DNA of 64,000 nucleotides. Source: a bacterium A37T11 (lineage in GTDB: Bacteria > Bacteroidota > Bacteroidia > Sphingobacteriales > Sphingobacteriaceae). Below are positions 1-7,662 of the stretch, one piece after another. The translations under genes were made by a program, and so were the position numbers. The stretch covers positions 1-64,000 of the forward strand of contig FOBR01000005.1 of NCBI GenBank assembly GCA_900109895.1, read 5' to 3'. The notes beneath the pieces are model-generated. The model was given only the letters and a program-made list of their open reading frames with translations, did no database searches and had not been told where the DNA came from. The stretch's first letter is position 1. Each line of letters starts with the position of its first letter.

Positions 1-285
1 CTAGACTTCCACTTCAATATGGCCCTATCTGCAGTAAATATTGCTAAGGCTGCCAATTGGCTATCCATACCAAAAGAAGAAAGGGAAGCATTCTCAATGG
101 CTGATATTAAGACAATGAATCACAATGCATTACTATTAGAAACAATTTTTAGCAAGTTTGGTATAAACCCAGACTTACCTAAACCTGCGCAAGCAAGCTT
201 CATCGCCATTAAAAATCAAATGATAATGATGAAAAATCAAAAACATGTCAAAGAACTTATTTTATATGGCACTAAGGCCGCTTAA
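1..285 (+). CDS. C-terminal part of a transposase (runs off the left edge)
   Basis: The frame is open from base 1 and ends with TAA at 283-285, giving 94 residues with no start in the window. The segment begins LDFHFNMALSAVNIAKAA and continues with SMADIKTMNHNALLLETIFSKFG, which resembles the C-terminal end of IS4-like DDE transposases in Bacteroidota, where an F-F-N-x-S/A-L-A-N-AK segment follows the last catalytic region. No catalytic residue is visible because the upstream part lies outside the window. It points toward the truncated gene at 303-401, so the right end of an insertion sequence should lie between 286 and about 315. The family call is from memory of similar proteins and is moderate. 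Confidence 0.55.
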   Translation, partial: LDFHFNMALSAVNIAKAANWLSIPKEEREAFSMADIKTMNHNALLLETIFSKFGINPDLPKPAQASFIAIKNQMIMMKNQKHVKELILYGTKAA

Positions 286-302
286 CTATGTGAATTTTTT
301 AA

Positions 303-401
303 CTAACTGTTGTTACAATACTTAGGAAAATATTCTGAGATTATTTGTGCTTTAATTTTAGAAGATAATGTTTGCGTTTCAAAAAAATCTTTGTTATCCA
401 T
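303..401 (-). pseudogene. 5' remnant of a three-Cys-motif partner protein gene (TcmP-like), cut off by the insertion sequence
   Basis: On the minus strand an ATG at 401-399 opens 32 codons: MDNKDFFETQTLSSKIKAQ, then IISEYFPKYCNNS and a stop at 303-305. The pattern of FF, a spacer, then K-h-K-A-x-I-h-x-x-Y-F resembles the N-terminus of TcmP proteins, which are usually several hundred residues long. The frame ends just where the neighbouring transposase gene (stop at 285) should have its element border, so disruption by the insertion sequence is the simplest reading. It is preceded by a promoter-like copy of the cas13b operon promoter (570-600). The family assignment rests on a short stretch and is tentative. 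Confidence 0.42.
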
Positions 402-414
402 ATAGTTAGTTAGC

Positions 415-483
415 TTATAAATTTGCTTTAACAGACATCAAACTAAACTTACTAAACACCACAAACAACAATGATCCGATCAT
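415..483 (-). CDS. 22-residue hydrophobic micro-ORF, possible remnant or leader peptide
   Basis: ATG at 483-481 encodes MIGSLLFVVFSKFSLMSVKANL, then a stop at 415-417, 13 bp before the TcmP-like start. Its ATG sits at the same distance from the promoter copy (about 85 bp) as the start of the 113-aa membrane protein gene at 5842 sits from its own promoter. Both frames open with Met-Ile and a hydrophobic stretch. It may be a decayed paralogue of that gene, a leader peptide, or chance. Confidence 0.25.
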   Translation of the reverse strand: MIGSLLFVVFSKFSLMSVKANL

Positions 484-641
484 GAGTAAGGTGTTTGTTT
501 ATATTGGTATATCTTAGCGAAAATTTATTTCAATCCTAATTCTTTTTAGTGTCAACTTGTATCTGCGTTTAAAGGTATAAATATAAATGCAATATTGCAA
601 GAAAAATTTTCCAGTTTACGCGATTAGGCATTTTTTCGTGG
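483..641. repeat. Left copy of a diverged direct repeat bracketing the Cas13b-CRISPR module
   Basis: The core at 594-641 matches 5951-5998 in the same orientation at 43 of 48 positions, starting ATTGCAAGAAAA and ending TCGTGG. Similarity continues leftward in patches: ATCTGCGTT at 561, AGAATTA-like and ATAAATTT-like blocks on the minus strand, and CTCATGAT at the start codon. Spacing is near constant (85 against 84 bp from the ACGC block to the ATG). The shared part therefore covers promoter, 5'UTR and start codon rather than a random segment. Confidence 0.7.
570..600 (-). promoter_or_regulatory. Predicted promoter reading left toward the micro-ORF and tcmP-like remnant
   Basis: On the minus strand TTG (600-598), a 20-bp spacer and TACCTTTA (577-570) fit the Bacteroidetes -33/-7 consensus with one mismatch. 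Transcription would begin near 564. It is the counterpart of the cas13b operon promoter at 5928-5957. Confidence 0.45.
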
Positions 642-719
642 ATTAGCCCTGCGTAATTATCATATCCGCTTTTTAACCCAGTTAATTTCTTTTTCAGGCT
701 TATGGCCCGACAGCAAATT

Positions 720-1877
720 GTTGTGGGTATTCTGCAAATTTAGGGCAATAACAAATTGGTGTAGAAGTTTCCCAACGAGAATTAAGTTGTGTGTAACCTA
801 AAAAATGAGGGCAATAACAACGATTCCGTTTTATGCCCTGTTATTGCCATTGTTGTATGTACCCTAGAAAATGAGGGCAATAACAACTATGATCATTTGG
901 AGCGTTTTTCATTGCCTGTTGTATGTACCCTACAAAATGAGGGCAATAACAACGACGTGGTAAAAAGGGTTAAGGATATAGTGGTTGTGTGTACCCTACA
1001 AAATGAGGGCAATAACAACGCGGGTATTTGCCGTATGGTCTGAAAGTAAGTTGTGTGTACCCTACAAAATGAGGGCAATAACAACCCAGGCTGCCCGCCG
1101 TCTCATCGGTAAACGGTTGTGTGTACCCTACAAAATGAGGGCAATAACAACACGGCAGATTAAGTTTGACGGGCAATCTTAGTTGTGTGTACCCTACAAA
1201 ATGAGGGCAATAACAACTCTATTTTAAATTTTCCGTCCTCGATATACGTTGTGTGTACCCTACAAAATGAGGGCAATAACAACCTAAAACAGGTAAAAAA
1301 TACAAAGTATACAGTTGTGTGTACCCTACAAAATGAGGGCAATAACAACTTGCCAATGATAGTGAATATGACGGTGATAGTTGTGTGTACCCTACAAAAT
1401 GAGGGCAATAACAACGTCGCACTATTCGCCTGCAAGGTAAAGCTAGTTGTGTGTACCCTACAAAATGAGGGCAATAACAACATTATATTAAAACACCAGC
1501 GGACCAGCTGAGTTGTGTGTACCCTACAAAATGAGGGCAATAACAACCGCTTAATTTTAAGGAGTACTCGTACTTCAGTTGTGTGTACCCTACAAAATGA
1601 GGGCAATAACAACTTGGACAACATATCTTTTACAACTGATAGCGTTGTGTGTACCCTACAAAATGAGGGCAATAACAACAAGAAGCCCCGGCGACGCTCA
1701 CTAAATCAAGTTGTGTGTACCCTACAAAATGAGGGCAATAACAACAATCCCTCCTGTCTGCTATCAGGGCAGAAGGTTGTGTGTACCCTACAAAATGAGG
1801 GCAATAACAACATAGAGGGCTTGCAACATGGAATATCCAGTGTTGTGTGTACCCTACAAAATGAGGGCAATAACAAC
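720..1877 (-). CRISPR. Type VI-B CRISPR array, 18 repeats and 17 spacers
   Basis: Repeats of 36 bp start at 720, 786, 852 and then every 66 bp to 1842; every spacer is exactly 30 bp. In the crRNA sense (minus strand) the repeat starts GTTGTTATTGCCCTCATTTT and finishes GTAGGGTACACACAAC. The ends GTTGT/ACAAC are complementary, and CCCT/AGGG inside can pair around an A/T-rich loop, as expected for Cas13b crRNAs, where the repeat forms the 3' part. Repeats from 984 rightward look identical. Those at 786, 852 and 918 carry one to a few changes, and the one at 720-755 differs at 7 positions. Decay at the left end places the trailer there and the leader at the right, next to cas13b. The constant 66-bp period keeps all frames open, so reading frames inside the array are artefacts. 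Confidence 0.98.
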
Positions 1878-2027
1878 CTTTTATATTTCAGTATTTTACG
1901 ATGTAATTTGTGTAAATAAAACATAATAAGCCCCAAATTTACAATCCTATACCGAAGGAAAATACTTAAATACTGATTAACCTAGAATTTCAAAGAACAG
2001 TTGCCATGAGCGTATGACCTGAATTTT
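1878..2027 (-). promoter_or_regulatory. AT-rich leader between cas13b and the array
   Basis: This 150-bp AT-rich gap separates the cas13b stop codon from the first (newest) repeat and holds no gene. On the minus strand TAAATTTG at 1941-1934 matches the -7 element TAnnTTTG, which would start transcription near 1927, about 50 bp before the first repeat. No clear -33 TTG sits at the right distance, so the array may instead be read through from cas13b. Confidence 0.4.
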
Positions 2028-5000
2028 TTAAGTTATGGCTTTCGAAACCCAATTAATAACTAGTTTTTCCATAAACATCGCCAGTGGTGTATGATGTTCA
2101 TTCACCCAACCTTTTATATTTAGATGAGTGACAAATGCCGACTGTTGTTCTTGGGATATAGGTTGAATGCCAAGTTTGGATATGCCCGGCCATTGATTGT
2201 GAGAAAAACGATTCCTGATTTCTTTTAAACCATTAATCTCATCAGGAGTCAGAAGTCCTTTATCCGAAAGCCAGTCGGCATATGTATTAAACTGTACCTC
2301 ATCAAAACCTTTTCCATCTTGCATTCTTTCTATCGCTTTGTGCTGCTTTATATAGGACATGTCTTTGTCCGCAATAAACTGTTCGAGCAAAAATAGTTGG
2401 TCAAATATAGTTTCTCTGGCACGATCATAGGCAGCTAGTTCAAACTGGACCAAGTCAAAATCAATTTCATCACCTGTAATACTATTAACTAGTGCAGGTA
2501 ACCTGCGATCATGAATAATTTTTCTAAAAGTTCCAAAATCCTTCAGTGTCCATCGATACCAGGCTTTATTTCTATTATTTGTTTTTTTCACTTCCTGTAT
2601 CCACTTATTGCTATCCTGTGCAACAATCTTTTTATGGGTATGTGGAATGGTTTGCTCAAAAACCATAGGTGCATCTAATGGATTGTTGCGAGATGCGGGA
2701 TGTAGATTTTCAAGTAAAAATTCCCCTTCAAAAGCAAGTTCTGAGTTATTTTTAAATAGATGCTCGCACATCAGTCGTACAATCTGATCTTTGCGCTGAT
2801 GATGACGAATTATCTTTTCGTTTACCTCAGCGGGCTTTCCGAAACGTTGTTTTAGCGCTGTGTGAGTCAGCTTTAAAATATTGAAAGGTTCAGGCTCTTC
2901 CTGAGAGAAGGGTTTTCTATAGATGCGTTCAAACTTATAAAAAGGTTGGGTGTCCTGTTTCAATAGCCGGTCTAGCAATCTTCCGAATTTGTCCTCACTT
3001 TTACTGGCTATTCCTAATTTTTGAGCGATGGTTTTTTTTAATAAACTAGTTAACGACTCGTCAAATAGGGTAGTGGGAAGGTCAATAGGCATGGTCGATT
3101 TGTGTTGGAGCCACGCATTGAATTCAAAACCTTTGTTTATGCTTTGCTTCATTTTATAGGGCAATGGCCGATTGGTGGGGAGGATATATTTTGTTAACCT
3201 CTTGCCTCTTTCCTGGATTTTGACAATTAAGTTTTGGTCTATCCAATTTTGCTTTTTCGTTAGGTATTCACGATAGACACCCAAAATGTGATGATTATTC
3301 AAGAAAATTTCGCGGATTAGAAAGACATGCCCCGTTTGATGGTTAAATAGGCCTAGCTCATCACAAAGGTCTATTAACCTGGTTTTATCTAGGGCAAAAT
3401 AAGCCAGCGCACGTTGAATTTGACTATAATAAGCGGAGGTGATACGAGATTTGGTCCTTACATCTGCCACCATATCAAGCATGTCTCTGGCTATATAGGT
3501 GGCAATGTCACCTACTTTCGGCAGCTTGTTCCTATCTATTTTCTTAAGGCGGTATTCTACCTCTTTGATCATAGTCTTTATACGGAGGTGGATGGATTTT
3601 TCATCCGATACCTCATCAATATTAAGGAGATAGTTTTGTATTTTGGTGGGCAATTGATTAACATTCAGCTTTAAGTCTGTTGTACCTTGGAGTACAGCCT
3701 TTCGTTTTTCCAGATAGATTTTGTATTCTTCCCGCTTAGCCAATTCGCTTTTTGGAATTCTTCCTTTGACCATTTTGTCTTTATCCATTCGACGGGTAAA
3801 TGTCTCAGGTGAAAAGGTAAGTCCGTTTTTTATTTTAGTTAAAGGGGCTAGATGAAATAACTGATTTTTGAATTTCGTGATAAAGCTGCGTATTAAACGT
3901 TCAATATCATTACCGATAGGTTTATTGTCTTTGTTTGTGCCGAGAAGAGCAAGAACAACAAGCTTTGGTAACTCGTTTATGCTGATGAAGGCTGTAGGTT
4001 TAATATGGTTGACTTTAATTTTTCCGTCTGGTTGTTGTGTGATGTTGGATAATGGACGATCACCCGATGGGTAATCCACCAAAATGCCGATTTTATTATT
4101 TTTTATATGATAGTGGGGAGCGTATTGAGAAAAAGTCAATGATGCATGTGGGCTGCCTGCAGGAAGTTGCCGTTTAAGGGTAGTTAATAGCGTATCTTCA
4201 TCAGAAAATTCGGCCAATGAGCCAAATCCATGGATGTCAAATTTGATGATACGGGGCGACGTCTCACCTATGATGGTTTTATCGTATGGGGAGTAGGCGA
4301 TTTTTCCTATGGAAATCTGGAAACGTATATGGTTAAATGCCTTAGTCTGCTCTAAAAACCAAAGAGCAAAGTAAGGGAAACGGTCTTCCCTGCGTATGAG
4401 TGGAGCCATCTTGCCGAGTAAATCGTCTACATCTTTAAAGGAAGCTTCATCGGTATTTTTTAATATGTTGGTCAGTGCCTCGTCATTGATACGCTCAAAC
4501 ATTTCCTGATCTTTCGGTGTGAGGTGTTTGAATAGCGATTGAGGAATTTTATTTAATTCATTGAGCATATCCAATAGGAAGGATTGACCTGGATGATCAC
4601 TCGCTAGTTTGTCGTTTGGAAGTTTGACGGTAAATGCGGTAAATACGCGCAAGGTGGCTTTAAAAGGTTGTATAGTCTCATTTTTGAAGCCGTTGAAACG
4701 CTTCAAAAATTGGTAAGCATATTTTTGTTCCAGAAACAGGGTAGTGAAAAAGAAGAGACCTTGTGTAGTCAGCTCGTTAGAATGTGGGTCTTGATATAAG
4801 TTATGTGCTTTTAAAAGCGCAAAATCTTTTTCATGAAACCCATGCGCTATCTTTTCCTGTGTGCTTCTAAATCTTCTCAAAGTGTAATCTGGTGCTTTGT
4901 AAAAGAGGTGTTCAAAATAATGCCGGAGGTTAGGGTGGAGGTCTATTTTTCTGGGTACGATATTCCCCTGTTCATCTAAAGCGAGTGCGTGGGTATAGGC

Positions 5001-5474
5001 GTCTCTAAACTTAACCAGCTCGTAAAAAAGTAAGGTTATAAATTCATATAAGTCTTGAAAGAGAACGGGGAGTATATCATCGGTATCTTTAATTATATCT
5101 TCCGTATTGATAGACGGAACTTCAAAAATAGTTACTAGGGGTAAATACCGTTTCAGAGCGCGGAATACGTGTTCGCCATAAAGCCTATGCAGTGGATGAG
5201 CAGGATTCAGTACTTCTATAATAGTAGGACTTTTGTCTGTACCTTTTCCTATGTTGATCAAATAGTCGTTAGCAATATTTTCATCATCGTTTATGGGTTT
5301 TGCATTCTCAATTTGTTTGGAAAATTTGTGAGTCAGCGCATTGATGATTTGAAATACATTATGGCGCGCCATGTTTATATATACGCCAAAATATTGTGGG
5401 TCAGCTTCCAGAGTTCTGGTGCTTGCTCGTTTTTCTGATCCTGAAGTTGATTGTTCTAGTATGTTATTATTCAT
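2028..5474 (-). CDS. cas13b: Cas13b, type VI-B RNA-guided RNA nuclease
   Basis: This 1148-aa protein is the crRNA-guided, target-activated RNase of type VI-B systems. Two HEPN motifs are visible near the two ends: R157-DAYT-H162 (in KFRDAYTHAL) and R1087-NRFS-H1092 (in IRNRFSHNQWP). This terminal placement and the length are typical of Cas13b (about 1100-1220 aa) and differ from Cas13a and Cas13d. Central segments are lysine and arginine rich, as expected for crRNA binding and repeat processing. The gene ends 150 bp before its array, reads in the same direction, and starts 26 bp after the 113-aa membrane protein gene, so the two probably share a transcript. No cas1 or cas2 lies in the window, so spacer uptake would need proteins in trans. 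Both catalytic motifs are intact and no frameshift is seen. Confidence 0.96.
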   Translation of the reverse strand: MNNNILEQSTSGSEKRASTRTLEADPQYFGVYINMARHNVFQIINALTHKFSKQIENAKPINDDENIANDYLINIGKGTDKSPTIIEVLNPAHPLHRLYGEHVFRALKRYLPLVTIFEVPSINTEDIIKDTDDILPVLFQDLYEFITLLFYELVKFRDAYTHALALDEQGNIVPRKIDLHPNLRHYFEHLFYKAPDYTLRRFRSTQEKIAHGFHEKDFALLKAHNLYQDPHSNELTTQGLFFFTTLFLEQKYAYQFLKRFNGFKNETIQPFKATLRVFTAFTVKLPNDKLASDHPGQSFLLDMLNELNKIPQSLFKHLTPKDQEMFERINDEALTNILKNTDEASFKDVDDLLGKMAPLIRREDRFPYFALWFLEQTKAFNHIRFQISIGKIAYSPYDKTIIGETSPRIIKFDIHGFGSLAEFSDEDTLLTTLKRQLPAGSPHASLTFSQYAPHYHIKNNKIGILVDYPSGDRPLSNITQQPDGKIKVNHIKPTAFISINELPKLVVLALLGTNKDNKPIGNDIERLIRSFITKFKNQLFHLAPLTKIKNGLTFSPETFTRRMDKDKMVKGRIPKSELAKREEYKIYLEKRKAVLQGTTDLKLNVNQLPTKIQNYLLNIDEVSDEKSIHLRIKTMIKEVEYRLKKIDRNKLPKVGDIATYIARDMLDMVADVRTKSRITSAYYSQIQRALAYFALDKTRLIDLCDELGLFNHQTGHVFLIREIFLNNHHILGVYREYLTKKQNWIDQNLIVKIQERGKRLTKYILPTNRPLPYKMKQSINKGFEFNAWLQHKSTMPIDLPTTLFDESLTSLLKKTIAQKLGIASKSEDKFGRLLDRLLKQDTQPFYKFERIYRKPFSQEEPEPFNILKLTHTALKQRFGKPAEVNEKIIRHHQRKDQIVRLMCEHLFKNNSELAFEGEFLLENLHPASRNNPLDAPMVFEQTIPHTHKKIVAQDSNKWIQEVKKTNNRNKAWYRWTLKDFGTFRKIIHDRRLPALVNSITGDEIDFDLVQFELAAYDRARETIFDQLFLLEQFIADKDMSYIKQHKAIERMQDGKGFDEVQFNTYADWLSDKGLLTPDEINGLKEIRNRFSHNQWPGISKLGIQPISQEQQSAFVTHLNIKGWVNEHHTPLAMFMEKLVINWVSKAIT

Positions 5475-5500
5475 ATTTAGGCATGTTTTATGTGATTTTC

Positions 5501-5842
5501 TTATATCTGCATTAACCTATTGTAGATAAACTCCAAAGACAAGTTATAGCTATTAAGTAGTTTATAGATTTTGTGATTGTTCGTGCCTTCCAAATACATT
5601 TCTTCAAAATAGATGAGTGTGCTTGTTTCATGCTGATCGATTTGCACAATGTTTAGCTCTGGTATATCTGTTCTTTCTATCGAAATTTGTGTGTATTGGG
5701 AGGTAGCATATTGGGTAGTTAACATAAAGGGAGCTATTAGAAAAGATTTTAGAACCTTTATCGCTGAAACATGCTTCCTGACCAGAGGCCGGTAGTATAA
5801 AAGACTAAGGCCAGCACAAAGCAGAACGATTACGCATATCAT
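5501..5842 (-). CDS. Small membrane protein upstream of cas13b, candidate type VI-B accessory protein
   Basis: The product has 113 residues. It begins with a hydrophobic helix (about 1-17, MICVIVLLCAGLSLLYY), a basic turn (RPLVRKH), a second hydrophobic stretch (about 29-47), and a soluble acidic tail of about 65 residues. This suggests one or two membrane passes with a C-terminal domain. It is the first gene of the cas13b transcript: its stop is 26 bp from the cas13b start and a good promoter lies 85 bp upstream. Known VI-B partners are Csx27 (about 200 aa, several membrane segments) and Csx28 (about 180 aa, one membrane segment plus a HEPN-like domain). This protein is shorter than both, and its only R-x5-H (R18-H24) lies in the turn after the first helix. 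I recognise no family. Upstream stops in frame make ATG 5842 the only sensible start. Confidence 0.72.
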   Translation of the reverse strand: MICVIVLLCAGLSLLYYRPLVRKHVSAIKVLKSFLIAPFMLTTQYATSQYTQISIERTDIPELNIVQIDQHETSTLIYFEEMYLEGTNNHKIYKLLNSYNLSLEFIYNRLMQI

Positions 5843-5998
5843 GAGTGTGTTTTTTATAAGTAGTTAGTAATTGTTGTAAATTTATGCCTATATGTTGTAA
5901 TTCTTGTTTCAGTATGTTATCTGCGTTAAATTTAGATACTGGGATTGACAATTGCAAGAAAATTTTTTCAGTTTACGCGAATAGGTATTTTTACGTGG
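5842..5998. repeat. Right copy of the direct repeat bracketing the Cas13b module
   Basis: It pairs with 483-641. The core 5951-5998 begins ATTGCAAGAAAA and ends ACGTGG, with 5 mismatches in 48. Inside, TTTACGCG (5972-5979) and TTTACGTG (5990-5997) form tandem half-sites 18 bp apart, just upstream of the promoter; the left copy has TTTACGCG (615) and TTTTCGTG (633) at the same spacing. This layout fits an activator binding site. Confidence 0.7.
5928..5957 (-). promoter_or_regulatory. Predicted promoter of the membrane protein-cas13b operon
   Basis: On the minus strand TTG (5957-5955), a 19-bp spacer and TAAATTTA (5935-5928) match the Bacteroidetes promoter form, with A instead of G at the last position. 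The start would be near 5921, leaving a 5'UTR of about 80 nt before ATG 5842. The -33 element lies inside the conserved repeat core. Confidence 0.5.
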
Positions 5999-6105
5999 TG
6001 AACCGGTAGTTTGATAACCCGATGCGCATCATTATGTGTTGATGGAGGATGATAATATATACAGTCATAAGTTAATAAGCTAACTCCCATTTTGACAAAC
6101 TTATT

Positions 6106-6136
6106 TTTGAACAATGTCTCGTTTTAACTACCTTTG
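6106..6136 (+). promoter_or_regulatory. Predicted promoter of the aminotransferase gene
   Basis: TTTG (6106-6109), 19 bp, then TACCTTTG (6129-6136) is a near-perfect Bacteroidetes promoter. It predicts a start near 6143 and a 5'UTR of about 50 nt. The stretch 5999-6105 between this and the Cas13b-side repeat shows nothing else. Confidence 0.65.
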
Positions 6137-6192
6137 CATACCAATAAATTTCTAAGAAAGCGACCTAGCTTTGGCAAGTAATACAAAGAAAG

Positions 6193-7398
6193 ATGAACAA
6201 TAATTTTTTAAGTGAAGACGAAATAAATGCGTTACGCAGTCAAACAAGAGGATGCAAAGATATTATCCATTTTAATAATGCGGGATCTTCCCTAAATCCG
6301 GATGTGGTGATCGATACCGTCGTTGATTATTTGCAAGAAGAAGCTACATACGGTGGGTATGAAACGGAAAACAAGCACTATGAGCGCATTGAAGACACCT
6401 ACAGGTTTATTGCAAAACTAATTGGAGCGGAAAAGGAAGAAATTGCCTTGTTTGAAAACGCTAGCGCCGCATGGCAGACCGCTTTTAAAGGGTTAACCTT
6501 TGCAGAGGGAGATGAAATCATAACCAGCGAGCTGGAATATGTATCAAACCTAATTGGCCTGGCCGATATCCAAAAGAAAGGTGTTAAAGTCGTTGTTATA
6601 AACAACGATGAACACGGCGATTTTCCGTTAGGCAAGCTGGAAGCTGCCATTAGCCCACATACGAAACTGATTGCTGTAACCCACATCCCATCATCGGGTG
6701 GCGGTATGATACCGATCGAAGCGATCGGTAAGATCGCTGCAAAGCACAAGGTGCTGTACATGGTGGATGCTTGCCAAAGTGCCGGGCAATACCCCATTGA
6801 TGTAAAAGAGATTCAATGTGATATCTTATCCGCAACAGGCCGCAAATATTTGAGAGCACCAAGAGGAACAGGATTTTTATTTGTAAAGAAGGCTATCCAG
6901 GATCAGCTGTCACCAATGCTAACCGATTTTCTTGCTGCAAGCCAGGTGAGCCTGAACGGTTATACCTTGCGCCAGGATGCCCGGCGTTTTGAACTTTACG
7001 AAAAGAGCAGGGCATTAACGCTTGGCCTAGGCAAAGCTGCTGAATATGCGCTAAACATTGGCTTAGACCGGATATGGCAACGCGTGCAAGGGCTGGCTGA
7101 ATACACCCGCACAGCTTTAGGCAATATTCCAAATGTTAAAGTTCATGACCATGGTAGCGAAAAGTGTGGTATCGTCACTTTTTCAGTGGATGGATTCGAT
7201 AGTATGGTGGTTAAAAACAAGCTGGTTGAACATGGCATCAACGTATCTTTTGGAGGGGCACATGCCACACCTTTATATATGGAAAAAAACCAGCTACAAG
7301 GTATTGTAAGGGCTTCCTTTCACTATTATAATACCGAGGCAGAAATTAATAAAATGTGCAGTTATTTGATGGCGATATTTGGAGGGGGTACAATGTAA
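6193..7398 (+). CDS. PLP-dependent class V aminotransferase (cysteine desulfurase-like fold)
   Basis: The 401-aa protein has the fold type I PLP signature of class V enzymes: an N-terminal FNNAGSS substrate loop, the ENASAAWQTAF cofactor phosphate region near residue 90, VDACQSAGQ with the cofactor-binding aspartate near 192, and ATGRKYLRAPRG with the Schiff-base lysine at about 218. No desulfurase-type catalytic cysteine loop stands out near the C-terminus. The enzyme may therefore be closer to isopenicillin epimerase-like or EgtE-like C-S lyases than to IscS or SufS. The substrate cannot be read from the sequence. It is monocistronic under the promoter at 6106-6136. Confidence 0.85.
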   Translation: MNNNFLSEDEINALRSQTRGCKDIIHFNNAGSSLNPDVVIDTVVDYLQEEATYGGYETENKHYERIEDTYRFIAKLIGAEKEEIALFENASAAWQTAFKGLTFAEGDEIITSELEYVSNLIGLADIQKKGVKVVVINNDEHGDFPLGKLEAAISPHTKLIAVTHIPSSGGGMIPIEAIGKIAAKHKVLYMVDACQSAGQYPIDVKEIQCDILSATGRKYLRAPRGTGFLFVKKAIQDQLSPMLTDFLAASQVSLNGYTLRQDARRFELYEKSRALTLGLGKAAEYALNIGLDRIWQRVQGLAEYTRTALGNIPNVKVHDHGSEKCGIVTFSVDGFDSMVVKNKLVEHGINVSFGGAHATPLYMEKNQLQGIVRASFHYYNTEAEINKMCSYLMAIFGGGTM

Positions 7399-7662
7399 AA
7401 CTGTGAACGATACTTTTAATAAACGAAACATAAAAAAAGGGAGAAATGAAGAACACGGTCAAAATTATTCCGAAGAACAATATTGCATCGGACATTTTCG
7501 GTTATTATATACTTTTAATGCCGATTTTTTGAACGATATCATTCCTCTACCGACGGATTGGGAAAGTTGCTGGCAAAACGATTTGACTGTAAAGGAATCG
7601 GCATCGCCATGGATGAGAGTAATAGAATAGGTTGCCGGCTGCTACTGTTCATCTTTCTTGCC
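7399..7662 (+). other. Gap with no convincing gene; possible decayed short ORF
   Basis: ATG at 7446 opens 28 codons (MKNTVKIIPKNNIASDIFGY onward) to a stop at 7530. The next frame then continues as ERYHSSTDGLGKLLAKRFDC for about 50 codons without a start. Together they could be one gene broken by a frameshift near 7530, but I recognise neither part. An overlapping 83-codon frame (7379-7630) looks random. Confidence 0.25.

Noticed and set aside
301-411. AACTAACT at 301 and AGTTAGTT near 403 as terminal inverted repeats of an insertion sequence
   Set aside because: Only 8 bp, 100 bp apart, and the right copy lies outside the tcmP-like frame on the wrong side; chance is likely in this AT-rich DNA.
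789-1936. Many long ORFs with repeated VCTLQNEGNNN or LLLPSFCRVHTT units on both strands
   Set aside because: They lie inside the CRISPR array; the 66-bp period is a multiple of 3, so frames stay open by construction. They are not genes.
5501-5842. Calling the 113-aa protein Csx28 because of R18-x5-H24
   Set aside because: The residues lie in the basic turn right after the first membrane helix, the length is too short, and the HEPN helical context is missing.
6399-6862. Leftward ORFs of 132 and 70 codons opposite the aminotransferase gene
   Set aside because: They are shadows of a clear conserved gene with PLP motifs in the other strand, and show no domain.
7379-7630. 83-codon ORF after the aminotransferase
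   Set aside because: It overlaps the aminotransferase end, has no recognisable domain, and its composition looks random; kept only as an uncertain gap entry.
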